6,837 nucleotides of DNA from JALYNX01 sp035292605 (GCA_035292605.1 DATDPT010000154.1:1-6837); one strand, 5' to 3'; positions 1 through 5,829 are shown, counted from the first letter of the stretch. Notes: generated from the letters alone by a model not told the origin. A program made the numbers and translations.

Positions 1-1016
1 CGGTAGGTCTCGCCCGGCCCCAGCAGTATCGACGGGTATTCCGGGTGGTGGAGGGAGTCGGGGAAGTGCTGGGCCTCCAGGCAGATGCCACCGAAGGGCG
101 GATAGACGACTCCATCCTTGCCGACAGTCCGAGGCATTGAGCCCGCCGAATAAACCTGGACCCCCGGCTCGGTCGTGTGCAGGTCCATGACCAGGCCATT
201 GCGCGGGTGCTCGAGTCGCCCCGCCCAGCGAAGGGTCGAGTCCCACTCGCTGAGGACCAGATTGTGATCGAGGCCGATGGACGGGCTGTCGGCGAGCTCG
301 GCAATCCGAGGCCCGATTGCCGTCGGGTTCTTGAAATCGAGAGCTGTGCGATCGACCGGGGAAAGAGGTCCCAAAGGGATCAGGTCCTGGTTGGTAGGTG
401 TGAAACGATCGGCGAAGACGGTCAGCCTGTGGTCGTCGACCCTCTCCCCATTGCCGCCTCCCAGGTTCCAATAGGTGTGATGGGTCAGATTGACTGGGGT
501 GCGCCGATCGGTGGTGGCCTCGTAGTCGATTCGCAGGCCACTTTCCCCGGTGAGGCGGTAGGTGACGGTCACCTCCACATTGCCCGGAAAGCCCTCCTCC
601 AGGTGGAGACTCGAGTACCTGAACTCGACCGATGCAGCGTTGGGATTCCCGCGTCTCACGTTCCAGACAACCCGGTCGAAGCTTCGAGAGGCTCCACCGT
701 GGAGATGGTTTGCGCCGTCATTTGCGGCCAGCGTGTACTGCACGCCGTCTATGGAGAAGCCGGCGCCTGCGATCCGATTGGCCACGCGACCCACCGTTGC
801 CCCGAAGTAGAGACCGTGGTTGGTCTCATACTCGGCAAGGGTGTCGAATCCGAGCACCACATCGAGGGTTCGACCACCGGCATCAGGCACCAACAGCCGG
901 GTCAGTCGGGCGCCGTGGTTGGTCAGCTCGGCCCGGAGCCCGGTCGGGCCGACGAGCTCGATCAGCCGAGATGCATCCGGTGACTCCTCGGCTGGCGTTG
1001 TCTCATCGGCGATCAC
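1..1016 (-). CDS. galM: Aldose 1-epimerase (galactose mutarotase), 3' end cut by window edge
   Basis: Interconverts the alpha and beta anomers of aldoses such as glucose and galactose in the cytosol, feeding sugar catabolism. I read 338 complete codons from a GTG at 1016. The family signature is strong throughout: HLHGG at residues 104-108, NLTHHTYWNL at 176-185, GLDHNL at 248-253 and GGICLEAQHFPD at 309-320. By family knowledge the catalytic residues would be H106 or H104, H180, D250 and the base E314, all present. The protein is still open at base 1 after GPGETY, where family members usually end within about 10-15 residues, so only a short tail is missing. The GTG is the only start that fits: an in-frame TAG lies at 1031-1029, five codons upstream, and the conserved fold begins near residue 17. 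No Shine-Dalgarno is visible. It is transcribed divergently from the neighbouring gene at 1142. Confidence 0.95.
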   Translation of the reverse strand, partial: MIADETTPAEESPDASRLIELVGPTGLRAELTNHGARLTRLLVPDAGGRTLDVVLGFDTLAEYETNHGLYFGATVGRVANRIAGAGFSIDGVQYTLAANDGANHLHGGASRSFDRVVWNVRRGNPNAASVEFRYSSLHLEEGFPGNVEVTVTYRLTGESGLRIDYEATTDRRTPVNLTHHTYWNLGGGNGERVDDHRLTVFADRFTPTNQDLIPLGPLSPVDRTALDFKNPTAIGPRIAELADSPSIGLDHNLVLSEWDSTLRWAGRLEHPRNGLVMDLHTTEPGVQVYSAGSMPRTVGKDGVVYPPFGGICLEAQHFPDSLHHPEYPSILLGPGETY

Positions 1017-1025
1017 GGCCCGAGC

Positions 1026-1031
1026 ATGCTA
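1026..1031 (-). promoter_or_regulatory. Possible -10 box (TAGCAT) for galM
   Basis: TAGCAT on the minus strand ends 9 nt before the GTG start at 1016. It fits the TANNNT form of an extended-spectrum bacterial -10 element, and at this distance the transcript would begin at or just before the start codon. No matching -35 is seen, so support is weak and rests on the same arrangement occurring at two other genes in the window. Confidence 0.3.
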
Positions 1032-1061
1032 TTGGGGTGATCAGATCCGGCGGTTCTTTCG

Positions 1062-1073
1062 CGACCCGGGTCG
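1062..1073. repeat. 12-bp perfect palindrome in divergent spacer
   Basis: CGACCCGGGTCG is its own reverse complement and lies near the middle of the divergent spacer. A regulator shared by the two flanking genes could bind here. Palindromes of this length are expected once or twice by chance in a window of this size and GC content, so the operator reading is only a suggestion. Confidence 0.25.
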
Positions 1074-1129
1074 TGAATCTGTTCGAGATCAATGAGGTTC
1101 GGACCGGCCCGTAGTGGGGTGCTTGGGGA

Positions 1130-1135
1130 TACGCT
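1130..1135 (+). promoter_or_regulatory. Possible -10 box (TACGCT) of a leaderless promoter
   Basis: TACGCT ends 6 nt before the TTG start codon at 1142, the classic spacing at which the first transcribed base is also the first base of the start codon. The gene has no clear Shine-Dalgarno: a GGGGA at 1126-1129 plus flank is too far upstream and an AGG at 1137-1139 is too close. No -35 hexamer is obvious. Confidence 0.35.
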
Positions 1136-1141
1136 CAGGTC

Positions 1142-2590
1142 TTGTCGCAGACCCTCGCCCGAACCCTGGTCTTCGTCACCGCGGCGGCGGTGCTCATCCT
1201 CGAGATCCTCGCCGGCCGTCTGCTTGCCCCATACCTGGGAGTCAGTCTCGAAGTGTTCACCGGGATAATCGGGGTCATCCTGGCCGGCATCTCGGTCGGC
1301 GCATGGCTCGGCGGCCGAGCGGCCGACCGTGGCGACCCGGTCGGCCTCCTCGGGCCGTTGCTGGTGGCCGGCGGGCTCTCGGCGTTGGCCGCACCGCTAC
1401 TCGTCGATCTCGTCGGACCCGCTGCAGACAGCGGCCCGCTTGGGATCATCGCTTTGACCACGGTCGGTTTCTTCCTGCCCTCCGCCCTCCTCTCCGCGGT
1501 GCCGCCGGCGGTGGTCAAGATTCGCCTCGCATCCTTGGACAGCACCGGATCGGTGGTCGGCTCCTACTCGGCGATCGGAACCGCCGGGGCGATCTTCGGC
1601 ACTTTTGTCACCGGCTTCTTCTTGATCGCCGCCTTCCCTACCCGTCCCATCGTCATCGGCGTCGGGGTCGGCCTGACCCTCGGGGGGCTTGCGATCTGGG
1701 TTGGACGAAAGCGGTCGGCGTCGGTAGGGGCTCTGGCCGCCACAGTGGTTCTCGGAGCGGCTCTCGTGACCATTGACGGTCCTTGCGACTATGAGACCGC
1801 CTATCACTGTGCCGAACTCGAGACCGACCTGGCGCGTCCGTCGGGCCGTCTCCTGATTCTCGACCGGGGACACAACAGCTATGTCGATCTCGCCGACCCA
1901 ACCCACCTCGAGTTTCGCTATCTCCAGGCCATCGTCGATGTCATCGATGCCGAAGCTCCGGCGGGGCCGCTCGACATCGTCTCCATAGGCGGAGGAGGAT
2001 TCACCTTGCCCCGCTACCTCGATGCCACCCGGCCCGGGTCGGAGCAGAAGGTCCTCGAGATCGACGCCAGACTGGTCGACATCGGCAGGACCGATCTGGG
2101 GTTCGATGACCAAGCGGTCGTGGTGGTCGACGATGCAAGGCGCTCGATGGAGCAGGTGGAGCTCGAATCCCTCGATGTTGTGGTGGGTGACGCCTTCAGC
2201 GGTCTCTCGGTCCCGTGGCATCTGACCACCGTGGAGTTCGTTACAGAGATCGCCGATCGGCTGCGACCGGGTGGGATCTACGCCGTGAATGTCATCGACT
2301 ACGCCGACGCCCCGTTCGCCCGGGCCGCTGCGGCCACCCTCGGCGAGGTGTTCGAGCATGTGGCGGTTGTGGCCCCGCCGGGCTATTTCGACGACAGGCA
2401 GGGTGGCAACTACGTGCTGGTGGGGTCAGATCGGCCTTTCGACCAAGCGGGCATCGGAGGGAGGATTGCCGCCCGCGCCGGGTCCGAGGTGGTGGTCAGC
2501 GGGGCTGAGCTGGACCAGTTCATCGGGGGCGCCCCGCCACTCGTCGACGACTTCGCTCCCGTTGACCAGATGATCGACTGGCATTACTGA
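1142..2590 (+). CDS. Fused membrane / spermidine synthase-like SAM-binding protein
   Basis: A 482-residue protein with two parts. Residues 8-211 form about seven hydrophobic helices (roughly 8-28, 36-58, 67-92, 99-125, 139-165, 168-187, 194-211). Residues 235-482 form a Rossmann SAM-binding domain of spermidine-synthase type: glycine-rich IGGGGFTLP at 282-290, an acidic strand end LEID at 305-308, VVDDAR at 328-333, GDAFSGLSVPWHL at 349-361 and a closing DDFAPVDQMI at 469-478. This architecture matches proteins annotated as fused MFS/spermidine synthase, common in actinobacteria; their substrate is not settled. The second acidic residue of the usual D-x-x-D-P aminopropyltransferase motif is absent (D350-A-F-S353), so polyamine synthesis is doubtful. 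The only two cysteines, C215 and C223, sit just after the last helix. The TTG at 1142 is chosen because no ATG, GTG or other TTG start exists between it and the in-frame stop at 1112. The gene is monocistronic and converges on the hydrolase gene. Confidence 0.85.
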   Translation: MSQTLARTLVFVTAAAVLILEILAGRLLAPYLGVSLEVFTGIIGVILAGISVGAWLGGRAADRGDPVGLLGPLLVAGGLSALAAPLLVDLVGPAADSGPLGIIALTTVGFFLPSALLSAVPPAVVKIRLASLDSTGSVVGSYSAIGTAGAIFGTFVTGFFLIAAFPTRPIVIGVGVGLTLGGLAIWVGRKRSASVGALAATVVLGAALVTIDGPCDYETAYHCAELETDLARPSGRLLILDRGHNSYVDLADPTHLEFRYLQAIVDVIDAEAPAGPLDIVSIGGGGFTLPRYLDATRPGSEQKVLEIDARLVDIGRTDLGFDDQAVVVVDDARRSMEQVELESLDVVVGDAFSGLSVPWHLTTVEFVTEIADRLRPGGIYAVNVIDYADAPFARAAAATLGEVFEHVAVVAPPGYFDDRQGGNYVLVGSDRPFDQAGIGGRIAARAGSEVVVSGAELDQFIGGAPPLVDDFAPVDQMIDWHY

Positions 2591-2604
2591 TCCCCGAGCC
2601 GCCG

Positions 2605-4509
2605 TCAAGCGTCGAAGGGATCGGTGGGGCAGGGATCTTCGACGTTGACCTCGGCCCCAGCCCTCTCATATGAATAGGTGCAGTCCGGAGAGCCATTTGC
2701 CACATCGAGCATGAATGTGTCGGTGTCGAGGTCCAGGCTCCCCGAGCCGGTGAGCACCAGCCCTTCGGCGAGGGCGCAGTCGGCAAAGTCGAATCTGTAG
2801 CCCACGTCGGTCGCGGTGATGTCGACGGCTCCCCCGAGGTTGCATCCAGCAGCTGTGTCCTCGATGCCATCCCAGTACAAGTACTCGGGCAAGTAATTGA
2901 TCTCCAATTCCACCGCGTCCAGCATGGCCTCGGCATCCTCGAACCCGTCGACAGATTCGGGGAGGAGCGGGACATAGGGGTCAGTCACATCGCCTTCACA
3001 CGTCGAGACGGTGGGAGGTGTTCCCTCGAGGATGAAGGCGGTGGCGTCCTCGTCGGGACAGGGGTTGCCCCGCCCGAAGATGACATGGGGGCCCCCGCCC
3101 TGGGTCATCAGGAAACCATTGGCGAGCCGGCTCCACACCGAGACACCGTTGGAAAACGGGGTAGCCGGGTCGGCCGTGGCCCCGAGGACCATGGTGGGAA
3201 TCCCATCGGCTTCAAGCGGTTCGGGCCGCTCGAGGTCGGTGTTCCGAGTCGGCCAGAACGCACAGGGGAGGTCGCCATAGAAGATCGACCCCAGGCGCCT
3301 GCCGTCGTACGACGCCCCGGCCTCGAAGAAAGAGTCGACCACGTCCTGTGGGCTGTCGCCTGCGAAGTTGTAGTCCAGGCACTCGACGGCGTAGTAGATG
3401 GCATCCGACCAAGACGGGTCCTCGATGATGCTCTCGTCCTGGGGATCGGTGCCCAGGTTGGGATAGAGAAGCCGCAACAGCGGGATCAGGTCCCCCCTCC
3501 CTGACCGAGCCGCCAGGGCCCGGTTGAAGAGCATCCGATCGGTTTCGCCATACATCTGGCCGCTGGCGATGATCTCGAGGTCGGTGAGACTGAACGTCCG
3601 TCCCGCGCTGGACCCGTCGGCAAGGGGGAAGTCGACGGTGAGGGGCCCTTCAGAGAGCAGAGCGGCCAGGGTGTCATAGGCCGTTCCCGGGTCGTCCACC
3701 ATGTCCCCGACGCATAGATCATCGGTCTCGCAGGCGTTGAACGTGGCCTGCAATGTCTGGCCGAAGGCCGTCGCCTGCACGCCGTAGAAGGTGAAACCGT
3801 CCAGAGTCAGGTCGACGGTCCCGTCCAGCAACAGGCGATCGAGTTGGTCGCCGTGGGCGGCGGCGTAGGTTTGGGCCAACTGGGTGCCGTAGCTCTCGCC
3901 ATAGAGGATGAACTCTTCGAAGCCAAAGGTCTGACGGAGCACCTCGAGGTCTTCCACCACCTGAGCCGTGGACAGGAACGGGAGCGATTCCGGATCGCCC
4001 ATCTCGCTGACGCACTCGGTGGCAAAGGTCGATGCCGCTTCCGCCAGAAGACTCTTCCCGGCATCCGTGGCGACGTCGGCATCGGCGCGATAGAGGTCGT
4101 TGGCGGCCCGGGGACAGGTCAACCCTCCTGATATGCCGACCCCTCTTTGGTCGAAGAAGACGATGTCGAATTGCTCCGGGATTGCCGGGTCGAGTGCCGA
4201 GGTGTACGAGTCTGCGGACATGATCCCGGCGGTCCCGGGCCCGCCGGTGGCGGTCACGAACGCTCCTTTGCTCTCACCGGTCGCCGGGAGGATGGCAAAG
4301 GTGACGTCGATCGTCCGCTCATCGGAGCTGTTGAAATGATCGAGGGGCATTTCGATGGCCACGCAGCTGAATTCCGAGTCAGGGCAGAGCGCACCGCCGA
4401 GTGCCTCGATGATCTCGGCAGTGGACCCCGCGACCGGCGGCTCGACCTCAGACTGGCTGGTGCAGGCGGCGATAAACACGAAGAGGATGGCGGTGATCGA
4501 TCTCTTCAC
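2605..4509 (-). CDS. Secreted lipoprotein alpha/beta hydrolase, S33 / TAP-like peptidase family
   Basis: A 634-residue hydrolase that probably cleaves peptides or esters outside the membrane. The N-terminus (MKR, hydrophobic 5-14, lipobox IAAC with C16) is a lipoprotein signal. The alpha/beta-hydrolase core shows TGGPG at 88-92 (oxyanion region; the common HGGPG has His here), DQRGVG at 120-125, nucleophile S206 in GESYGT, acid D447 in TADPATPF and H475 in GGPHVIF; the 410-515 region looks like the TAP C-terminal domain. An extra domain of about 115 residues (520-634) follows. Besides C16 there are 14 cysteines (42, 49, 132, 166, 260, 266, 377, 416, 484, 504, 556, 578, 610, 627), an even number consistent with disulphides in an exported protein. 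The GTG at 4509 is the first start in frame after the preceding gene and gives the signal peptide directly. No Shine-Dalgarno is seen. It lies 56 bp downstream of the LiaF-like gene; exact substrate unknown. Confidence 0.88.
   Translation of the reverse strand: MKRSITAILFVFIAACTSQSEVEPPVAGSTAEIIEALGGALCPDSEFSCVAIEMPLDHFNSSDERTIDVTFAILPATGESKGAFVTATGGPGTAGIMSADSYTSALDPAIPEQFDIVFFDQRGVGISGGLTCPRAANDLYRADADVATDAGKSLLAEAASTFATECVSEMGDPESLPFLSTAQVVEDLEVLRQTFGFEEFILYGESYGTQLAQTYAAAHGDQLDRLLLDGTVDLTLDGFTFYGVQATAFGQTLQATFNACETDDLCVGDMVDDPGTAYDTLAALLSEGPLTVDFPLADGSSAGRTFSLTDLEIIASGQMYGETDRMLFNRALAARSGRGDLIPLLRLLYPNLGTDPQDESIIEDPSWSDAIYYAVECLDYNFAGDSPQDVVDSFFEAGASYDGRRLGSIFYGDLPCAFWPTRNTDLERPEPLEADGIPTMVLGATADPATPFSNGVSVWSRLANGFLMTQGGGPHVIFGRGNPCPDEDATAFILEGTPPTVSTCEGDVTDPYVPLLPESVDGFEDAEAMLDAVELEINYLPEYLYWDGIEDTAAGCNLGGAVDITATDVGYRFDFADCALAEGLVLTGSGSLDLDTDTFMLDVANGSPDCTYSYERAGAEVNVEDPCPTDPFDA
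2608..2646 (+). terminator. Possible terminator hairpin for the fused synthase gene
   Basis: An 8-bp perfect inverted repeat, CGTCGAAG at 2610-2617 and CTTCGACG at 2637-2644, begins 20 nt after the plus-strand stop codon. In the plus-strand RNA it can be lengthened to about 11 pairs with A-U at 2608/2646 and G-U pairs at 2609/2645 and 2618/2636; in the minus-strand RNA these G-U pairs become mismatches. The loop is 17 nt and no U-run follows, so it is not a textbook intrinsic terminator. It lies inside the last codons of the convergent hydrolase gene. Confidence 0.35.
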
Positions 4510-4517
4510 GGTTGAGG

Positions 4518-4523
4518 AGAGTA
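4518..4523 (-). promoter_or_regulatory. Possible -10 box (TACTCT) before the hydrolase gene
   Basis: TACTCT on the minus strand ends 8 nt before the GTG start at 4509. The stretch between box and start (cctcaacc) is pyrimidine-rich and cannot act as a Shine-Dalgarno sequence, which favours a leaderless or near-leaderless transcript. No -35 match is seen at 16-18 bp. If real, the hydrolase has its own promoter as well as possible read-through from the gene upstream. Confidence 0.3.
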
Positions 4524-4530
4524 CGCCGCG

Positions 4531-4557
4531 GGCAGTCTGCCGGAGCGTGCCTGCCGG
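4531..4557. repeat. Operator-like repeats upstream of hydrolase gene
   Basis: On the plus strand CTGCCGG occurs at 4537-4543 and again at 4551-4557, a 14-bp period, and the first copy overlaps an inverted repeat GGCAG-T-CTGCC at 4531-4541. These lie in the 56-bp gap between the LiaF-like stop and the hydrolase start, directly upstream of the proposed -10 box. Placement and symmetry suggest a regulator site or competing RNA hairpins; chance in GC-rich sequence is possible. Confidence 0.3.
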
Positions 4558-4565
4558 CTCTTGAG

Positions 4566-5222
4566 TCAGTGCTTGATCTCGACGCCGCCGAAGAGGATCG
4601 TGGCTTGGATCTGGAGGATCGGTGCCTCAGGCCCGATCCGCTCCTTGGCGGTCACGTTCTCGAAGCCTCCGAAGATCGGGAATCCACGGGTGACGACCTG
4701 CCACCCCTCTGGCACCGAGACCTCCACCCCTCCGAAAACGGCGAAGACGTCGAGGGTGGCCCCGGGAGCGAGTCTGGCGTCGTGAAGGTCGATCTCTGCT
4801 CCGCCAAATATCGCACCCACGTTCCCCCCCTTGAATTCGGCGGAATGCGATGCGATTTCGGTCCCGGAGAAGATGTTGAAGCTGGAGATTCGATCGGCGT
4901 CCGATACCTCGTGTCCGGGTCGGACCCTTCCGAACATCACGAACACCCCGATCAGGATGAGCAGGGCTGGAACGACGACGCTGAGCGAATCGACCACCTC
5001 GAGTGTGCGCGCCAGGAGAGCGGTGCCCACCACCACGACTATCAGTGGTATCTGCCAATGTCCCGGATTGGCGAGGAAGGAGAGCAACCCTGCCGCGATG
5101 ACCAGAACCGGCCAATACCTGCCGAACACGTCGCCTGCGTCCAACACACCGGAGTTGTCGAGCAGCAGCACGACACCAACGGCCACCACCGCAGAGCCAA
5201 AGAAGAGCCGTGCCCAATTCAT
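4566..5222 (-). CDS. LiaF/YvqF-like four-helix membrane protein with FGG-repeat C-terminal domain
   Basis: A 218-residue membrane protein. Four hydrophobic helices (about 6-21, 36-51, 57-72, 79-98) are followed by a soluble domain (105-218) built of repeats: FSG at 118-120, FGG at 139-141, 163-165, 184-186 and 211-213, each ending a strand and followed by a residue pair such as VEV, AEI or VEI. This is the layout of the LiaF/YvqF family, whose Bacillus members damp the LiaRS envelope-stress system; no LiaR or LiaS partner gene is in the window, so the role here is inferred only as an envelope protein. The start is the ATG at 5222, not the in-frame ATG at 5237: a perfect AGGAGG (5234-5229) lies 6 nt before the ATG at 5222 and would otherwise fall inside the coding sequence. 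It lies 88 bp after the ferritin gene and 56 bp before the hydrolase gene, same strand. It has no cysteines. Confidence 0.85.
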   Translation of the reverse strand: MNWARLFFGSAVVAVGVVLLLDNSGVLDAGDVFGRYWPVLVIAAGLLSFLANPGHWQIPLIVVVVGTALLARTLEVVDSLSVVVPALLILIGVFVMFGRVRPGHEVSDADRISSFNIFSGTEIASHSAEFKGGNVGAIFGGAEIDLHDARLAPGATLDVFAVFGGVEVSVPEGWQVVTRGFPIFGGFENVTAKERIGPEAPILQIQATILFGGVEIKH

Positions 5223-5228
5223 CCCTAA

Positions 5229-5234
5229 CCTCCT
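5229..5234 (-). promoter_or_regulatory. Shine-Dalgarno AGGAGG that sets the LiaF-like start
   Basis: CCTCCT on the plus strand reads AGGAGG on the minus strand, a full match to the anti-Shine-Dalgarno of 16S rRNA. It is 6 nt upstream of the ATG at 5222, ideal spacing, and immediately overlaps the region following the alternative ATG at 5237, so it argues against that earlier start. Confidence 0.85.
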
Positions 5235-5310
5235 CATGGCTCGCCCGGGATTCGAAACGGACCTTTCATCCGACTAGCCCGCAGCTTACGAAGCGCAACA
5301 ACCGGCTCGG

Positions 5311-5817
5311 TCACGCTTGGGCGTCGCCCCCTCTCGCCCCCAGTTCGTGGTCGAGAAGGAAGATCGCACCGGAGTCCCCCGAAGCGAGTCTCAGTCGATC
5401 GAGGATTGTCTGCGCCGTGGATTCCTCCTCGTTCTGCTCCGCGATAAAAGCTTGAAGAAACGGGAAGCTGGCCAGATCGCCCCGATCTGAAGCAAGGCGG
5501 TAGAGAGCGTGGATTGCCTCGGTGACGGCGCGCTCCTGGTCGAGGGCGGCCTCGAAAGCCGGCTCCGGCCCGTCGAATTCGGCCATCGGTGCCGGTACCT
5601 CACCTATGTGCACCCGGTTGCCCCGGTCGAGGATGAAGTCGAGAAAGCGGTCGGCATGAGCCCGTTCTTCGGCTGCCTGTGCCCGCATCCAGGCGCTCAT
5701 CCCAACCAGATTGCTGTCAGCAAAGAAGGCGGCCATCTGCAGGTAGGCAGTGGCCGAGGCGAGCTCCATCGTGACTTGTCGGTTGAAGGCGGCTTCCAGA
5801 TCGTCGGGCATTCGCAT
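5311..5817 (-). CDS. ftn: Non-haem bacterial ferritin (ferroxidase-type)
   Basis: Stores iron in a 24-subunit shell after oxidising Fe(II) at a di-iron centre in the cytosol. The 168 residues align along their whole length with E. coli FtnA (165 residues) without gaps at the centre. Shifted by one from FtnA, all metal ligands are present: E18, E51, H54, E95, Q128 and E131 for sites A and B, Y25 beside them, and E50, E127 and E130 for the third site. Motifs visible are AEERAH at 49-54 and AEQNEEE at 126-132. There is no haem-ligand methionine arrangement suggesting bacterioferritin and no Dps-like short form. The ATG at 5817 is preceded at 7 nt by AGGAG, which supports it over the second ATG two codons later. 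It follows the permease gene after a 128-bp gap and precedes the LiaF-like gene by 88 bp. No iron-regulator box (IdeR or Fur type) is recognisable upstream. Confidence 0.95.
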   Translation of the reverse strand: MRMPDDLEAAFNRQVTMELASATAYLQMAAFFADSNLVGMSAWMRAQAAEERAHADRFLDFILDRGNRVHIGEVPAPMAEFDGPEPAFEAALDQERAVTEAIHALYRLASDRGDLASFPFLQAFIAEQNEEESTAQTILDRLRLASGDSGAIFLLDHELGARGGDAQA

Positions 5818-5824
5818 CGGGCGG

Positions 5825-5829
5825 CTCCT
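5825..5829 (-). promoter_or_regulatory. Shine-Dalgarno AGGAG for ferritin
   Basis: AGGAG on the minus strand ends 7 nt before the ATG at 5817. It decides between the two nearby in-frame ATG codons (5817 and 5811) in favour of the first. Confidence 0.75.

Larger units (their letters stand above)
1017..1141. promoter_or_regulatory. Divergent intergenic spacer
   Basis: This 125-bp gap lies between two genes transcribed away from each other, so it must hold both promoters if each gene has its own. The sequence shows a TANNNT box close to each start codon and a perfect 12-bp palindrome at 1062-1073. I found no good -35 hexamer at the usual distance from either box and no Shine-Dalgarno sequence for either gene. 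Confidence 0.5.

Noticed and set aside
177..983. A 268-codon plus-strand open frame
   Set aside because: It runs antisense to galM, whose minus-strand frame carries all family motifs. The plus-strand translation resembles no family and reflects GC-rich codon bias.
1114..1776. A 220-codon plus-strand frame starting GTG at 1114
   Set aside because: It overlaps the N-terminal half of the fused synthase gene in another frame and is Arg/Pro/Gly-rich, typical of an out-of-frame shadow.
1397..2359. A 320-codon minus-strand open frame
   Set aside because: It is antisense to the fused synthase gene, with low-complexity Gly/Asp/Arg content and no recognisable motif; the plus-strand frame has clear helices and SAM motifs.
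4512..5228. A 238-codon plus-strand open frame
   Set aside because: It is antisense to the LiaF-like gene, which has a perfect Shine-Dalgarno, four helices and a repeat domain; the antisense product shows none of these.
5223..5234. GGTTAGG-like string resembling half of an IdeR iron box near the ferritin/LiaF-like junction
   Set aside because: Only a half-site is present, it overlaps the Shine-Dalgarno, and it lies downstream of ferritin rather than at its promoter.
5237..5256. A tRNA 3'-end-like string on the minus strand (TTCGAAT loop, five bases, seven bases, then A)
   Set aside because: The spacing matches a T-loop, T-stem and acceptor end, and such ends can mark attachment sites. However, the 5' T-stem half does not pair, no 5' acceptor or anticodon arm is found upstream, no CCA follows, and no integrase or matching repeat is in the window.
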